Part shown: positions 30,630 to 40,224 of the stretch, one piece after another
Numbering within the stretch: the stretch's first letter is position 1
Layout: every line of letters starts with the position of its first letter
Source of the DNA: Bacillus weihaiensis
Lineage (GTDB): Bacteria; Bacillota; Bacilli; Bacillales; Bacillaceae
DNA: 64,000 bases
Reading direction: 5' to 3'
NCBI RefSeq assembly: GCF_001889165.1
Contig: NZ_CP016020.1
Location: 1,586,501 to 1,650,500 of the forward strand
Position numbers and translations under genes: made by a program
The notes under the pieces: model-generated
Database searches by the model: none
Told to the model about the DNA's origin: nothing
Seen by the model: only the letters and a program-made list of their open reading frames with translations

Positions 30630-30635
30630 TCCCTT

Positions 30636-30832
30636 GGGTAGTATCTTTATGAACTACACCACAGAAGGAGTTATTTTATTACATTTGTTAACACACTAGG
30701 TTCGTCTATGTGTGTTATAACTTAACTTTATGATCTGCCTTGATCCAAGAAGGACTAGGACAGAGGGATGAATTACTACTAGTCGATATATTCAAATCCT
30801 TCTACCTTTGTCATACGTAGAAGGATTTTTTA
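30636..30832 (+). ncRNA. Candidate small RNA or leader RNA upstream of panB
   Basis: About 200 nt between an extended -10 promoter and an intrinsic terminator. It contains a hairpin TAACACAC (30689-30696) / GTGTGTTA (30710-30717) and a possible 16-codon ORF at 30649-30699 reading MNYTTEGVILLHLLTH whose stop falls in the loop side of that hairpin; no good SD precedes the ORF. I do not recognise a known RNA family. It may be a free small RNA or an attenuator for panBC. Confidence 0.45.
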
Positions 30833-30834
30833 TT
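30794..30834 (+). terminator. Intrinsic terminator upstream of panB
   Basis: AAATCCTTCTAC (30794-30805) pairs perfectly with GTAGAAGGATTT (30817-30828), followed by more T. A 12-bp stem, strong. No conventional gene lies between it and birA. Confidence 0.85.
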
Positions 30835-31007
30835 TGTCGTATTTATTTCATCTCCTCTCCTACAGCAAATTTTTCACAAGAAAGTCTGCTAGACACCTTA
30901 CGTTTAGCTATCTTCAAATGCAAAGGCGAATTTTCAGTAAACAAATTTGTCTTTTAGTTGTGATAGCGAAACAAAATATGACGAGATCCTATTAGGAGGG
31001 GTTATAA

Positions 31008-31847
31008 ATGAAAACAAGATTAGACTTTACGAGAATGAAAAATGAACTTGAACCAATCACTATGATAACTGCTTATGATTATCCGACTGCAAAACAAGCA
31101 GAAGAAGCTGGGGTAGATATGATCTTAGTTGGGGATTCATTAGGAATGGTTGTATTAGGCTATGATTCTACAGTGCCTGTAACAGTTAACGATATGATTC
31201 ATCATACGAAAGCTGTCAAGCGTGGTGCTAAAAATACGTATATTGTAACAGATATGCCTTTCATGTCATACCACCTTTCTAGAGAAGAAACATTGAAAAA
31301 TGCCGCGAAAATCATTCAAGAAGGTGGAGCGGATGCAGTAAAGGTTGAAGGTGCAGAAGGTGTTACTACAATAATTGAAGCGCTTACTTTAGCAGGAATT
31401 CCTGTTGTTGCTCATTTAGGATTAACACCGCAATCTGTAGGAGTTCTAGGGGGATACAAGGTTCAAGGGAAAGATGCAGAGGCTGCAAGAAAACTAATGG
31501 AAGATGCAAAGAAATGCGAAGAAGCAGGTGCTATTGCTCTTGTGTTAGAGTGTGTACCACAACAATTGGCTAAGGAGTTAACACAGATTTTAGCAATACC
31601 TACTATAGGCATCGGTGCCGGCAAGCAAACGGACGGTCAAGTACTTGTTTACCATGATTTGGTTGGTTATGGAAGTGGGTATACGCCAAAGTTTGTAAAA
31701 CAGTATTCTTCCATAGCAGACACAGCTACAAAAGCAATTGGTGAGTATATAAATGAAGTGAAAAAAAGGGAGTTTCCAGAAGAGAAACACTCATTTAATA
31801 TGAAAGAGGAAGAGCTCCTTTCATTGTATGGAGGAATTCTAAAGTGA
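31008..31847 (+). CDS. panB: 3-methyl-2-oxobutanoate hydroxymethyltransferase
   Basis: First step of pantothenate synthesis: ketoisovalerate to ketopantoate with methylene-THF. 279 aa. Motifs [33 protein letters not shown] (about residues 41-56), and [21 protein letters not shown] (about 196-216). SD AGGAGGGG. The stop overlaps the panC GTG start. Confidence 0.97.
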   Translation: MKTRLDFTRMKNELEPITMITAYDYPTAKQAEEAGVDMILVGDSLGMVVLGYDSTVPVTVNDMIHHTKAVKRGAKNTYIVTDMPFMSYHLSREETLKNAAKIIQEGGADAVKVEGAEGVTTIIEALTLAGIPVVAHLGLTPQSVGVLGGYKVQGKDAEAARKLMEDAKKCEEAGAIALVLECVPQQLAKELTQILAIPTIGIGAGKQTDGQVLVYHDLVGYGSGYTPKFVKQYSSIADTATKAIGEYINEVKKREFPEEKHSFNMKEEELLSLYGGILK

Positions 31848-32689
31848 AACAGCTTACGTCTATAAATGAGTTAAATACTGAAATTCATCAATATAAGCAT
31901 TTAGGAAACACAATTGGGTATGTTCCTACTATGGGTTATCTCCATGAAGGACACCTCAATTTAATTGAAGCAGCAAGAAAAGAGAATGATATTGTCATTT
32001 TAAGTATTTTTGTTAATCCTCTTCAGTTTGGTCCAAATGAAGATTTCGATTCGTATCCTAGAGATATAAAAAGAGATTTGGAACTTGCAGCAAAATGTGG
32101 AGTCGATTTAGTCTTTAGTCCGGATGTAGCTGAAATGTATCCAAGTGAACCTTCCTATACTGTAATCGTCAAAAATCGTGTGAATGTGCTCTGTGGCAGA
32201 TCGAGAGTTGGGCATTTCGATGGGGTAGCAACAGTTTTAACGAAGTTATTTAATATCGTACAACCGAATAGGGCTTATTTTGGTATGAAAGATGCTCAAC
32301 AAGTTGCTGTTGTAGAAGGTTTATTGAAGGAGTTCCATTTCCCAATTGAATTGAGAGCTATTGAGACGATTCGTGAACAAGATGGTCTTGCTAAAAGCTC
32401 TAGAAATGTAAAATTATCAGAACAGGAAAGAAAAGAAGCACCTGCAATATACCGGAGCCTTACCATTGCGGAAACTGCCATAAAAAATGGAGAAAAGAGT
32501 AAGGACATTATTATTGAACAGATGATGAAATCTATTGAACAAAATACTTCAGGAACAATTGATTATATCGAAGTTCTAGCGTATCCGGAGCTCCAGGACA
32601 TAGAGGTAATAAAAGGGAAAGTGATTATAGCAGTAGCTGTTAAGTTTACAAATGCTAGGCTAATTGATAATATTACGTTGGACGTTTAA
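31844..32689 (+). CDS. panC: Pantothenate synthetase
   Basis: ATP-dependent ligation of pantoate and beta-alanine. 281 aa. Nucleotidyl-transferase motifs [14 protein letters not shown] (about residues 28-41), [29 protein letters not shown] and [13 protein letters not shown] start at 31844 overlaps the panB TGA. panD, which supplies beta-alanine, lies downstream after a 265-nt spacer. Confidence 0.97.
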   Translation: MKQLTSINELNTEIHQYKHLGNTIGYVPTMGYLHEGHLNLIEAARKENDIVILSIFVNPLQFGPNEDFDSYPRDIKRDLELAAKCGVDLVFSPDVAEMYPSEPSYTVIVKNRVNVLCGRSRVGHFDGVATVLTKLFNIVQPNRAYFGMKDAQQVAVVEGLLKEFHFPIELRAIETIREQDGLAKSSRNVKLSEQERKEAPAIYRSLTIAETAIKNGEKSKDIIIEQMMKSIEQNTSGTIDYIEVLAYPELQDIEVIKGKVIIAVAVKFTNARLIDNITLDV

Positions 32690-32745
32690 GTCTAGTAAGG
32701 ATTCAAGCAATCTTGTAAAACTATTAGGGGTAATAATCTTTCTAA

Positions 32746-32857
32746 TTGACAATTTTTAATTAACATATTAATAATAAGATCTTAGACTATGGCTTCCTGG
32801 TACAAGATTGTTTCTCTCTGAATAGGGAGAGGAACACTTTTCTTCTTATTTACCAGG
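32746..32857 (+). promoter_or_regulatory. Predicted panD promoter and structured leader
   Basis: TTGACA (32746-32751), 17 nt, TAATAA (32769-32774) gives a plausible promoter between panC and panD. The leader contains nested stems: CCTGGTA (32796-32802) with TACCAGG (32851-32857), and TTTCTCTC (32811-32818) with GGGAGAGGAA (32825-32834). No T-run follows, so it is not a simple terminator. Possible control or stability element. Confidence 0.45.
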
Positions 32858-32954
32858 ATATTTCAATTTGAATACAATATTTTAAACTTCATATTGAATT
32901 GTAACAAAGTGTAAGAAAAGAGCCAAGCTTAACCATGAATTGGGGGAGAATAGT

Positions 32955-33338
32955 GTGTTTAAAACAATGCTAAATGCTAAAATTCATCGCGCACGTGTAA
33001 CAGAAGCAAACTTAAATTATGTAGGCAGTGTGACAATCGATGAAGATATTATAGATGCTGTAGGAATGGTACCAAATGAAAAGGTGCAAATCGTAAATAA
33101 TAATAATGGTGCACGTTTAGAAACTTATATTATACCAGGTGAACGTGGTAGTGGAGTTGTATGCTTAAATGGAGCAGCAGCTAGACTAGTACAAGAGGGG
33201 GACGTCGTGATTATCCTCACTTATGCACTAATTGAAGACTCAAAATTAGCTGATCACAAACCAAAAATTGCAATTATGGATGAGAACAATAACATTGTTG
33301 AGATGCTTGGTCAAGAGCCTGCTGCAACGATTATGTAA
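32955..33338 (+). CDS. panD: Aspartate 1-decarboxylase proenzyme
   Basis: Makes beta-alanine from aspartate; self-cleaves at Gly24-Ser25 to form the pyruvoyl group. 127 aa with the cleavage site in [10 protein letters not shown] and the conserved [20 protein letters not shown] (about residues 50-69). GTG 32955, 6 nt after GGGGGAG, gives the family N terminus [13 protein letters not shown]; the frame from 32940 is too long. Confidence 0.96.
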   Translation: MFKTMLNAKIHRARVTEANLNYVGSVTIDEDIIDAVGMVPNEKVQIVNNNNGARLETYIIPGERGSGVVCLNGAAARLVQEGDVVIILTYALIEDSKLADHKPKIAIMDENNNIVEMLGQEPAATIM

Positions 33339-33370
33339 TAATATCATTTCATACAGATAACATACAGTAA

Positions 33371-33438
33371 GAGGTCTGACTCGTCATTTTCTATTTTATC
33401 GATGTAAGATAAAAGGAAAGTGAGTCAGTCCTTTTTCT
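33371..33438 (+). terminator. Terminator after panD
   Basis: Long imperfect stem: AGGTCTGACTC...ATTTTATC pairs with GATAAAA...GAGTCAGTCCT across a GATGTA loop, followed by TTTTTC. Closes the pantothenate genes. Confidence 0.8.
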
Positions 33439-33645
33439 ATGTTAAGGAATGTAACTAGAATTATTCCCTAGACTGAATGTACTAAATAAGGTCCTCTCGC
33501 TATTCTTATAGACAATAAGAGTCTTTCTTTTCATCATATGGTATAGTATATGTGGAAAGTAGTCATATTTATCATTGATAAGTTAATGATAAAATATGTA
33601 TATAATCAATGATCGTAAGGTTTTATTATAATAGAGGTGTCATGA

Positions 33646-36465
33646 ATGAGCGAACAACGTTTTGTTGTCGTCGACATAGAGACAACAGGAAATGCTCCTA
33701 AAAAAGGAGATAAAATAATACAAATTGCTGCAGTTGTCATTGAAAATGGACTAATTGTTGATAGGTATATGAGCTTTGTTAATCCGTTACAATCTATTCC
33801 ATTATTCATTGAACAGTTAACAGGTATTACCAATGATATGGTAATGAACGCACCAACCTTTGAAGAAGTCGCACATGAAATATTTACATTAATAGATGGC
33901 TCTTATTTTGTTGCTCATAATGTTTATTTTGACCTTTCTTTTCTACAAGAAGAATTTAAACATTGTGAGTTACAGTTCACGGGGCCTATTTTAGATACAG
34001 TTGAGTTAACTAGAATGACGTTTCCGACTGAAGCTAGCTACAAGCTTTCTGATTTAAGTGAAAAATTTAATATGTTACATGAAAATCCTCATAGAGCGGA
34101 TAGTGATGCGGAAGCAACTGCATTATTATTAGTAACGATTTTCCAAAAAATTAAAAGCTTACCTTTAGGAACATTACAACACTTACTAAAACTTTCGTCT
34201 TCATTTATAAGTGATCTAGATGAAGTAATGGAAGAAATTATTTCAGAGCGTTTATTAAAGGCGGAAGATGTCCGTGAAAAAGAATTTGAGACTGTACGTT
34301 CGTTAACAATCAGAAAAAGAAAGCAAATAACTGATGAAAATTCAAAAAATCAAGAAGTAATAAATTTGGATGAGATATTGGATACGTTTAAAAATCAAGT
34401 AGAAAATATCGAAGAAGTTATACCTAAGTATCATGTGCGAAATGAGCAAATAAAGATGATGAAAGACGTATATACCTCCTTACAAAATCATCAGCATTCT
34501 CTAATGGAAGCACCTACAGGATTTGGGAAAACGATAGCCTATGTACTCCCGGCTATTATTTATTCAAAAAAAGAAAATAAAACGTTACTTATCAGTACAT
34601 ATACGAATAATCTCCAGAATCAAATTGTTGAGAAAGAAATGGATGTATTAAAACAACTTCTCCCATTTCATTTTTCAGCGGCAATATTAAAAGGGCAGAA
34701 TCATTACCTATGCCTCCAAAAGTTCGAGCAGTCTTTATATGAGCTGGATGATAATTATGACTATACACTTAGTAAGGCTCAAATATTAATTTGGCTGACA
34801 GAGACAACTACAGGTGACCTTGATGAGCTAAATTTACCATCAGGGGGTAAAGTATTATGGGATCAACTTCACGTTGATCGAACCTCCTTTAAAGATAATC
34901 CTTTTTCAGCGTATTGTTATTATCAGTCTGCGCGAACAAAAGCTTTGTCGTCATCTATTATTATTACGACTCATGCTATGTTGTTAATGGATATGCAAAA
35001 GGAAATTCCAACATTACCCCCCTATGATGAAGTCATTATTGATGAAGCTCATCGTTTTGAGAGGGTTGCTAGTGAACAATTAGGTCTGCGTGTTAGTTAT
35101 TTACACATTCATCATGTTCTCTCAAGATTAGGACTATCGAAGATGAATGGGATCCTCTCTAAGGAACTAAAACTATTAGAGGATTCTAGTTTAGCTGACG
35201 CAATAGGAAAAAAATGTGATGAGATACATTCACAATTACAGGAAGAAACACATCAATTCTTCTCTGCTCTCCATGCATATGTATTGAAGAGAAAAAAGAA
35301 TCCTACAGCGAATCGTTCTTCCTATTCTTTTTATACTGAAACAGAAAATAATGCCGTATGGAATGCACAATTGGAAATCTCTGGAAGGATACAATTCTTA
35401 CTAAAAGATTATTTAAATCTTTTATACTCTATATTAAGGCAAATGGAAGATTCGACTACCATTCAACGTTCAATTAAAGAAAAACTTAATCACGATGAGT
35501 TCATTCAACAATACGAAATGCTTACGCAATTTAAGGAGAATATCCAATACCTCTTCTTTGAAAATGATAAAGAAGTAGTAAAATGGATTGAAATTGACAC
35601 AAAAGGTGCTAAGAATGCTGTCTCAATATATGCTCAGCCGATTCAGGTAACAGAATATTTAGCAGATGAATTTTTTGCAAAAAAGCAAAGTGTTATTCTT
35701 ACATCCGCAACATTAACTGTTAAGGGATCTTTTAGTTATATTATTCATGCGCTAGGTTTAGGTGATTTTTACCCAGAGACAATAAATTATCAGTCCCCAT
35801 TTCAGTTTGAAAAACAAGTGAAATTATTTGTACCTAGTGATGTGCCTGCAGTAAATGAAGTGACTCTAGACGAGTACTCGGAAGTAATAGCATTGAATAT
35901 AGGCAGTGTAGCTAATATTACAAATGGTAAACTTCTTGTGCTTTTTACATCATATGAAATGTTGAAAAAAACATATCAATTGTTAAAAGAAGACCCTACA
36001 CTTGAGGACTTTATTATAATGGGACAAGGAACAGGTAATGGAAGTACAACCAGATTAACTAAGAACTTTAAACAATATGAACAAGCAATATTATTAGGAA
36101 CGAATAGTTTTTGGGAGGGCGTTGATTTTATCGGTGAGAATCTAAAAGCCTTAGTCATCGTTAGACTTCCATTTGTCTCTCCAGAAGAACCGCTCGTAAA
36201 GGCTAGAAGTAAAAAAATTGAAGATGAAGGAAGAAGTTCGTTCTATGATTATTCGCTTCCAGAAGCAATCTTAAGATTTAGGCAGGGATTCGGACGTCTT
36301 ATTAGAAATGAAAATGATAGAGGCTTTTTATTCGTACTAGATAATAGGATTATTCAATCGAATTACGGGAAAGATTTTGTATCTTCAATTCCAGCTATTG
36401 AGGTTGAACATAAACCGATGCAATATCTTACACATTCAATAGAAAATTGGATAACAGAAGAGTAA
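33646..36465 (+). CDS. dinG: DinG-family exonuclease-helicase
   Basis: 939 aa. N-terminal DEDDh 3'-5' exonuclease (VVDIETTGNAPKKGDKIIQIA at about residues 7-27; HNVYFDLSFL near 91), then an XPD/DinG-like helicase with Walker A APTGFGKT (about 289), IIDEAHRFE box (about 466), and C-terminal NSFWEGVDFIGE and FRQGFGRLIRN motifs. No clear four-cysteine Fe-S cluster, as in Firmicute DinG, which in some species acts as a nuclease rather than a helicase. Confidence 0.95.
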   Translation: MSEQRFVVVDIETTGNAPKKGDKIIQIAAVVIENGLIVDRYMSFVNPLQSIPLFIEQLTGITNDMVMNAPTFEEVAHEIFTLIDGSYFVAHNVYFDLSFLQEEFKHCELQFTGPILDTVELTRMTFPTEASYKLSDLSEKFNMLHENPHRADSDAEATALLLVTIFQKIKSLPLGTLQHLLKLSSSFISDLDEVMEEIISERLLKAEDVREKEFETVRSLTIRKRKQITDENSKNQEVINLDEILDTFKNQVENIEEVIPKYHVRNEQIKMMKDVYTSLQNHQHSLMEAPTGFGKTIAYVLPAIIYSKKENKTLLISTYTNNLQNQIVEKEMDVLKQLLPFHFSAAILKGQNHYLCLQKFEQSLYELDDNYDYTLSKAQILIWLTETTTGDLDELNLPSGGKVLWDQLHVDRTSFKDNPFSAYCYYQSARTKALSSSIIITTHAMLLMDMQKEIPTLPPYDEVIIDEAHRFERVASEQLGLRVSYLHIHHVLSRLGLSKMNGILSKELKLLEDSSLADAIGKKCDEIHSQLQEETHQFFSALHAYVLKRKKNPTANRSSYSFYTETENNAVWNAQLEISGRIQFLLKDYLNLLYSILRQMEDSTTIQRSIKEKLNHDEFIQQYEMLTQFKENIQYLFFENDKEVVKWIEIDTKGAKNAVSIYAQPIQVTEYLADEFFAKKQSVILTSATLTVKGSFSYIIHALGLGDFYPETINYQSPFQFEKQVKLFVPSDVPAVNEVTLDEYSEVIALNIGSVANITNGKLLVLFTSYEMLKKTYQLLKEDPTLEDFIIMGQGTGNGSTTRLTKNFKQYEQAILLGTNSFWEGVDFIGENLKALVIVRLPFVSPEEPLVKARSKKIEDEGRSSFYDYSLPEAILRFRQGFGRLIRNENDRGFLFVLDNRIIQSNYGKDFVSSIPAIEVEHKPMQYLTHSIENWITEE

Positions 36466-36471
36466 AAAATT

Positions 36472-36500
36472 GGCTGATTCAACCTAATAAATCAGCCGTT
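36472..36500 (+). terminator. Hairpin after dinG
   Basis: GGCTGATT (36472-36479) pairs with AATCAGCC (36490-36497). No T-run follows, so termination is uncertain; it may only stabilise the 3' end. Confidence 0.4.
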
Positions 36501-36658
36501 AAATGGTGGGGGTAGGAGTAAATTTTTTCGCCGCTAAAGTGTTCACCTGGTATAATGAACTAGAACAACAAAATGTATAATGTTGTTGTACTTTTAGTCT
36601 ATCCAGAGGGTAGTGACATATAAGTAACAATATTTGTGTGATGTAGGAGGAAATTGTA

Positions 36659-36829
36659 ATGGAAAGTAAAATAGAAATCGTATCAACAGTTACAGTTGAT
36701 CATTCTGATGATTTATATAAAGTAGTTGATGTATTAAACCGAACTCTAAAAAGAGAAAATTTAATGTTTGGACTTGCACTTGACCAAGAGGATCAATCAA
36801 AAGCAGTCTTTACCATTTATCGTACTTAA
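36659..36829 (+). CDS. ypmA: DUF4264 family protein YpmA
   Basis: 56-aa protein beginning MESKIEIVSTVTVDHSDDLY and ending KAVFTIYRT, nearly the same as B. subtilis YpmA. SD TAGGAGG lies 9 nt before ATG 36659. Cytoplasmic, function unknown. Sits between dinG and ypmB as expected. Confidence 0.92.
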   Translation: MESKIEIVSTVTVDHSDDLYKVVDVLNRTLKRENLMFGLALDQEDQSKAVFTIYRT

Positions 36830-36842
36830 GGAAGTGTAATAA

Positions 36843-37355
36843 ATGGGAAAAAAAACGCTTATCTTAGCTTCCATTCTAATCCTTGTTATGATTGCAGTTA
36901 TTTGGATTTACGGCTCAACATACCATTCTGCAAGAAAGCAATATAATGAAGGACATTCAGCTTCAGAGGAAATAGCAAAAAATGAAGGGAATTTAACAGT
37001 TATTGATGATGTGGCAACCTATAATGCCGATCAACAATATCATATTATTTCAGGCAGAACAAACAGCAATGATAAGATCTATGTATGGGTTCCACAAACT
37101 ACTGAAGAGAAGAATAAGAAGATTATCGTAAAAAAACAAGAAGATGGTATCACGTCATCACAGGCCTTAAAATATGTACAAAGCAAATACGAAGTAACAA
37201 AATTAATCTCCGTGAAAATAGGGATGGATAACAACATACCTATTTGGGAAGTTAAATATAGAGATGAATTAAATCGATATACATTTGATTATGTACAGTT
37301 TAGTACAGGAGAAATTATTAAGCACATGGCCTTGAAAAACCTTACAAGCGAGTAA
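36843..37355 (+). CDS. ypmB: YpmB, exported PepSY-type protein
   Basis: 170 aa. N-terminal uncleaved anchor (LILASILILVMIAVIWIYGS, about residues 5-24) and an extracytoplasmic region with a PepSY-like repeat (SSQALKYVQSKYEVTKLISVKI region, about 110-130). Starts 13 nt after ypmA, so probably co-transcribed. Function unknown. In B. subtilis aspB follows; here asnS follows directly. Confidence 0.88.
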   Translation: MGKKTLILASILILVMIAVIWIYGSTYHSARKQYNEGHSASEEIAKNEGNLTVIDDVATYNADQQYHIISGRTNSNDKIYVWVPQTTEEKNKKIIVKKQEDGITSSQALKYVQSKYEVTKLISVKIGMDNNIPIWEVKYRDELNRYTFDYVQFSTGEIIKHMALKNLTSE

Positions 37356-37434
37356 AGTAATGTTTTTAAAGCGACTTTTTTATACTATTTTTCATTATCA
37401 TTAGAAGAATGTAAATACTGTCAACTGAACGTGA

Positions 37435-37463
37435 TTGCTACAATCCATTAAAAAAAGTATAAT
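37435..37463 (+). promoter_or_regulatory. Predicted sigma-A promoter of asnS
   Basis: TTGCTA (37435-37440), exactly 17 nt, TATAAT (37458-37463). A perfect -10 and 4/6 -35, about 60 nt before the asnS start. No T-box features are seen in the short leader. Confidence 0.65.
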
Positions 37464-37522
37464 AAGAAAATGTAAGTGTACATAAAAAGTTAACATCGTA
37501 GCTTTATGGAGGGAATAAATAC

Positions 37523-38815
37523 GTGAAAACAACGATTGCAGAAGTAGGAAAATTTGTAGGAAAAGAAGTCACCATTGGTGCATGGTTAGCTAACAAACGC
37601 TCTAGTGGTAAAATTGCATTCTTACAATTAAGAGATGGGACAGGCTTTATACAAGGAGTAGTTGTTAAAGCAGAAGTGGAAGAAGAGATCTTTCAAAAAG
37701 CGAAGTCCATTACACAAGAAACTTCATTATATGTATCAGGAATTGTTCGTGAAGATGAACGTTCTCCTTTTGGATATGAATTAGGTATTACGAGTATTGA
37801 GGTTATTTCGGAATCTGAGGATTACCCAATTACACCGAAAGAACATGGTACAGAGTTTTTAATGGATCATCGTCATTTATGGCTACGCTCAAAACGCCAG
37901 CATGCAGTGATGAAAATAAGAAATGAGATCATTCGTTCCACGTATGAATTCTTTAATAATGAAGGTTTTGTGAAGGTAGATCCTCCAATTTTAACTGGAA
38001 GTGCTCCTGAAGGTACATCTGAATTATTTCATACGAAGTATTTTGACGAAGATGCCTACCTTTCACAAAGTGGACAGCTATATATGGAAGCCGCTGCTAT
38101 GGCACTTGGAAAAGTCTTTTCATTTGGTCCGACTTTTAGAGCTGAAAAATCAAAAACAAGACGTCACTTAATTGAATTTTGGATGATTGAACCAGAAATG
38201 GCTTTTTATGAATTCGAAGACAACCTGAAGGTTCAAGAAACATATGTTTCTTATGTAATCCAAAGCGTACTGAAAAATTGTCAATTAGAACTTCATACTC
38301 TAGGTAGAGATACGTCAAAATTAGAAAAAATTCAGGCACCATTTCCTCGTATTACGTATGATGATGCGATTAAATTCTTACATGAAAAAGGGTTTACTGA
38401 AATCCAATGGGGAGATGACTTTGGTGCCCCTCATGAAACAGCAATTGCTGAGAGTTTTGATAAACCTGTATTCATTACCCATTACCCGACAAGCTTAAAG
38501 CCATTCTATATGCAACCTGATCCTAACCGAGATGATGTTGTTTTATGTGCCGATTTAATTGCTCCGGAAGGTTATGGAGAAATTATTGGTGGTTCGGAAC
38601 GTATTCATAATGCTGAATTACTTAAACAACGTATCGGTGAGCATCACTTAGATGAAGAAGCATATGAGTGGTATTTACAGTTAAGAAAATATGGTTCTGT
38701 CCCACATTCTGGGTTTGGACTTGGTCTTGAAAGAACAGTTGCTTGGATAAGTGGTGTGGAACATGTGCGTGAAACTATTCCTTTCCCAAGACTATTAAAT
38801 CGTTTATATCCGTAA
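37523..38815 (+). CDS. asnS: Asparaginyl-tRNA synthetase
   Basis: Class IIb synthetase, 430 aa. N-terminal OB-fold anticodon-binding domain (about residues 15-100), class II motif 2 [19 protein letters not shown] (about 209-227) and motif 3 [13 protein letters not shown] (about 403-415). GTG start at 37523 after GGAGGG. In B. subtilis it is preceded by aspB, absent here. Confidence 0.97.
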   Translation: MKTTIAEVGKFVGKEVTIGAWLANKRSSGKIAFLQLRDGTGFIQGVVVKAEVEEEIFQKAKSITQETSLYVSGIVREDERSPFGYELGITSIEVISESEDYPITPKEHGTEFLMDHRHLWLRSKRQHAVMKIRNEIIRSTYEFFNNEGFVKVDPPILTGSAPEGTSELFHTKYFDEDAYLSQSGQLYMEAAAMALGKVFSFGPTFRAEKSKTRRHLIEFWMIEPEMAFYEFEDNLKVQETYVSYVIQSVLKNCQLELHTLGRDTSKLEKIQAPFPRITYDDAIKFLHEKGFTEIQWGDDFGAPHETAIAESFDKPVFITHYPTSLKPFYMQPDPNRDDVVLCADLIAPEGYGEIIGGSERIHNAELLKQRIGEHHLDEEAYEWYLQLRKYGSVPHSGFGLGLERTVAWISGVEHVRETIPFPRLLNRLYP

Positions 38816-38822
38816 GGTTGAA

Positions 38823-38856
38823 GCTGACTCTTAAGTGTTTAAGAGTCGGTTTTTTT
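38823..38856 (+). terminator. Terminator after asnS
   Basis: GACTCTTAA (38826-38834) pairs with TTAAGAGTC (38839-38847) around a tight loop, followed by GG and seven T. Strong. Confidence 0.9.
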
Positions 38857-39007
38857 CTTATCTTTCAGGTTTTTTTTATCAGAGCTAGAGGAGATGGCTC
38901 CTTTCTAATCTGTACCCATGACAATAATCGAACTGGGAAAAACATCCGAGTATACAGATGTACAAAGTATAACCATGTCATGGTATACTTAACAACGAGG
39001 TGTGTTT

Positions 39008-39715
39008 ATGAACAGAGAACAATTTATTTATATACAGGAAACAGGTCATGTTACAATACCCGTTATCTTGTTTGACTACTATAGTAAATTAGGTTTAACA
39101 GAAGAAGAATTTATGGTTATTCTTCAAGTGAAAAAGTTTAAACATCTAGGAAATTCCTTTCCAACCCCTTCTGAACTTGCTGAATATATGTCGATATCAG
39201 TTACTACATGTACGTCCATATTAAGAAGTTTAATTCAAAAAGGTTTCCTAATGATAGAAGAAAGTGAAGAAAACATGATACTTTGTGAATATTATTCACT
39301 TAAGCCATTATGGGATAAATTATATACGTATTTAGAGAGTGAATCGAAGGTAAAAGAACAAGAACAACAATCAAAAGAGGATTTAAGCCTATATACTATT
39401 TTTGAAGAGGAATTTGGACGACCATTATCCCCCTTTGAATGTGAATCATTAGCCATCTGGATTGATCAAGATGAATATGATCCCGTTATTATTAAAGCTG
39501 CGCTAAGGGAAGCTGTTATGTCAGGTAAATTAAATTTCAGATACATTGATCGTATCTTATTTGAATGGAAAAAGAACGGTATTCGAACAATTGATCAAGC
39601 AAGAAATCATTCGAAGAAATTTCGTCAGCATCAAGCAAATTCTACGACAAGCAACCAAACTAATAATGAAGAGTATCAGAGAAAGGTACCTTTTTATAAT
39701 TGGCTAGAGAGCTAA
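39008..39715 (+). CDS. dnaD: DNA replication initiation protein DnaD
   Basis: Primosomal protein acting with DnaB and DnaI to load the helicase at oriC and at restart forks. 235 aa: N-terminal winged-helix oligomerisation domain (about 1-100) and C-terminal DnaD domain (LSPFECESLAIWIDQDEYDP near 147) ending in the conserved VPFYNWLES. ATG 39008 fits the GAGGTG SD; GTG 39002 overlaps it. Confidence 0.95.
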   Translation: MNREQFIYIQETGHVTIPVILFDYYSKLGLTEEEFMVILQVKKFKHLGNSFPTPSELAEYMSISVTTCTSILRSLIQKGFLMIEESEENMILCEYYSLKPLWDKLYTYLESESKVKEQEQQSKEDLSLYTIFEEEFGRPLSPFECESLAIWIDQDEYDPVIIKAALREAVMSGKLNFRYIDRILFEWKKNGIRTIDQARNHSKKFRQHQANSTTSNQTNNEEYQRKVPFYNWLES

Positions 39716-39732
39716 AGAGATAGCTCTTTTTT
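39708..39732 (+). terminator. Terminator after dnaD
   Basis: AGAGCTA (39708-39714) pairs with TAGCTCT (39721-39727), followed by TTTTT. It overlaps the dnaD stop codon. Confidence 0.75.
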
Positions 39733-40224
39733 AAATGGTTTCTTTTTAAAGACAATTCATAAATTGAATCCTAAGGGCCTCAAGGCTTTTCAAGAAGCAG
39801 AAAGAGACTAACTCCCAAAAAGTCGACATAAGTAAGCACAACACAAACTTCAGACTGGAGGAAAATTCCCTGTGCTTATTCTAAGACAAGGAAGTTTGCT
39901 TGAGCTACAAGAAGAATAAGTTTAGTCCTACCCGAAGATTAGAAACTACTTTTCCATCTATAAAAACATAGTTAGTGATTAAAATATCGTATTCCTTCTT
40001 GATTATGGCTTTTGGGTAGATCGGATCAATGCCATGCTAAATCAGTAACAAACTTCTTAAGAGTTAAACTCAAGCTCTTTTCTAAGAGAATGTTTTTTTA
40101 AAAAGAAGGATTTATGAAATTGATTCACTTTCTAACGTTATTTGTTACTTATAAGTAAGATGAAATAAATAGTTTTAGGATAAACAACTTTAATTACATG
40201 TGAATGTTATGAGGTGTTCAATGA
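39733..40224. other. Intergenic region dnaD-nth
   Basis: About 490 nt without a supported open frame. The stretch 39775-39925 is richer in GC and non-coding-like (contains GTCGACATAAGTAAGCACAA and CTGGAGGAAAATTCC), in the style of a decayed intergenic repeat; I cannot prove other copies from this window. dnaD and nth are adjacent in B. subtilis, so this is an insertion or loss scar. Confidence 0.45.

Larger units (their letters stand above)
30407..31007. other. Intergenic region birA-panB
   Basis: 601 nt without a normal gene. The middle (30601-30832) looks like an independent short transcription unit, annotated separately. The last about 170 nt lead into panB with an AGGAGGGG SD at its end. 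Confidence 0.5.

Noticed and set aside
38818-39075. 85-codon frame between asnS and dnaD
   Set aside because: Runs through the asnS terminator and into the dnaD start; no SD.
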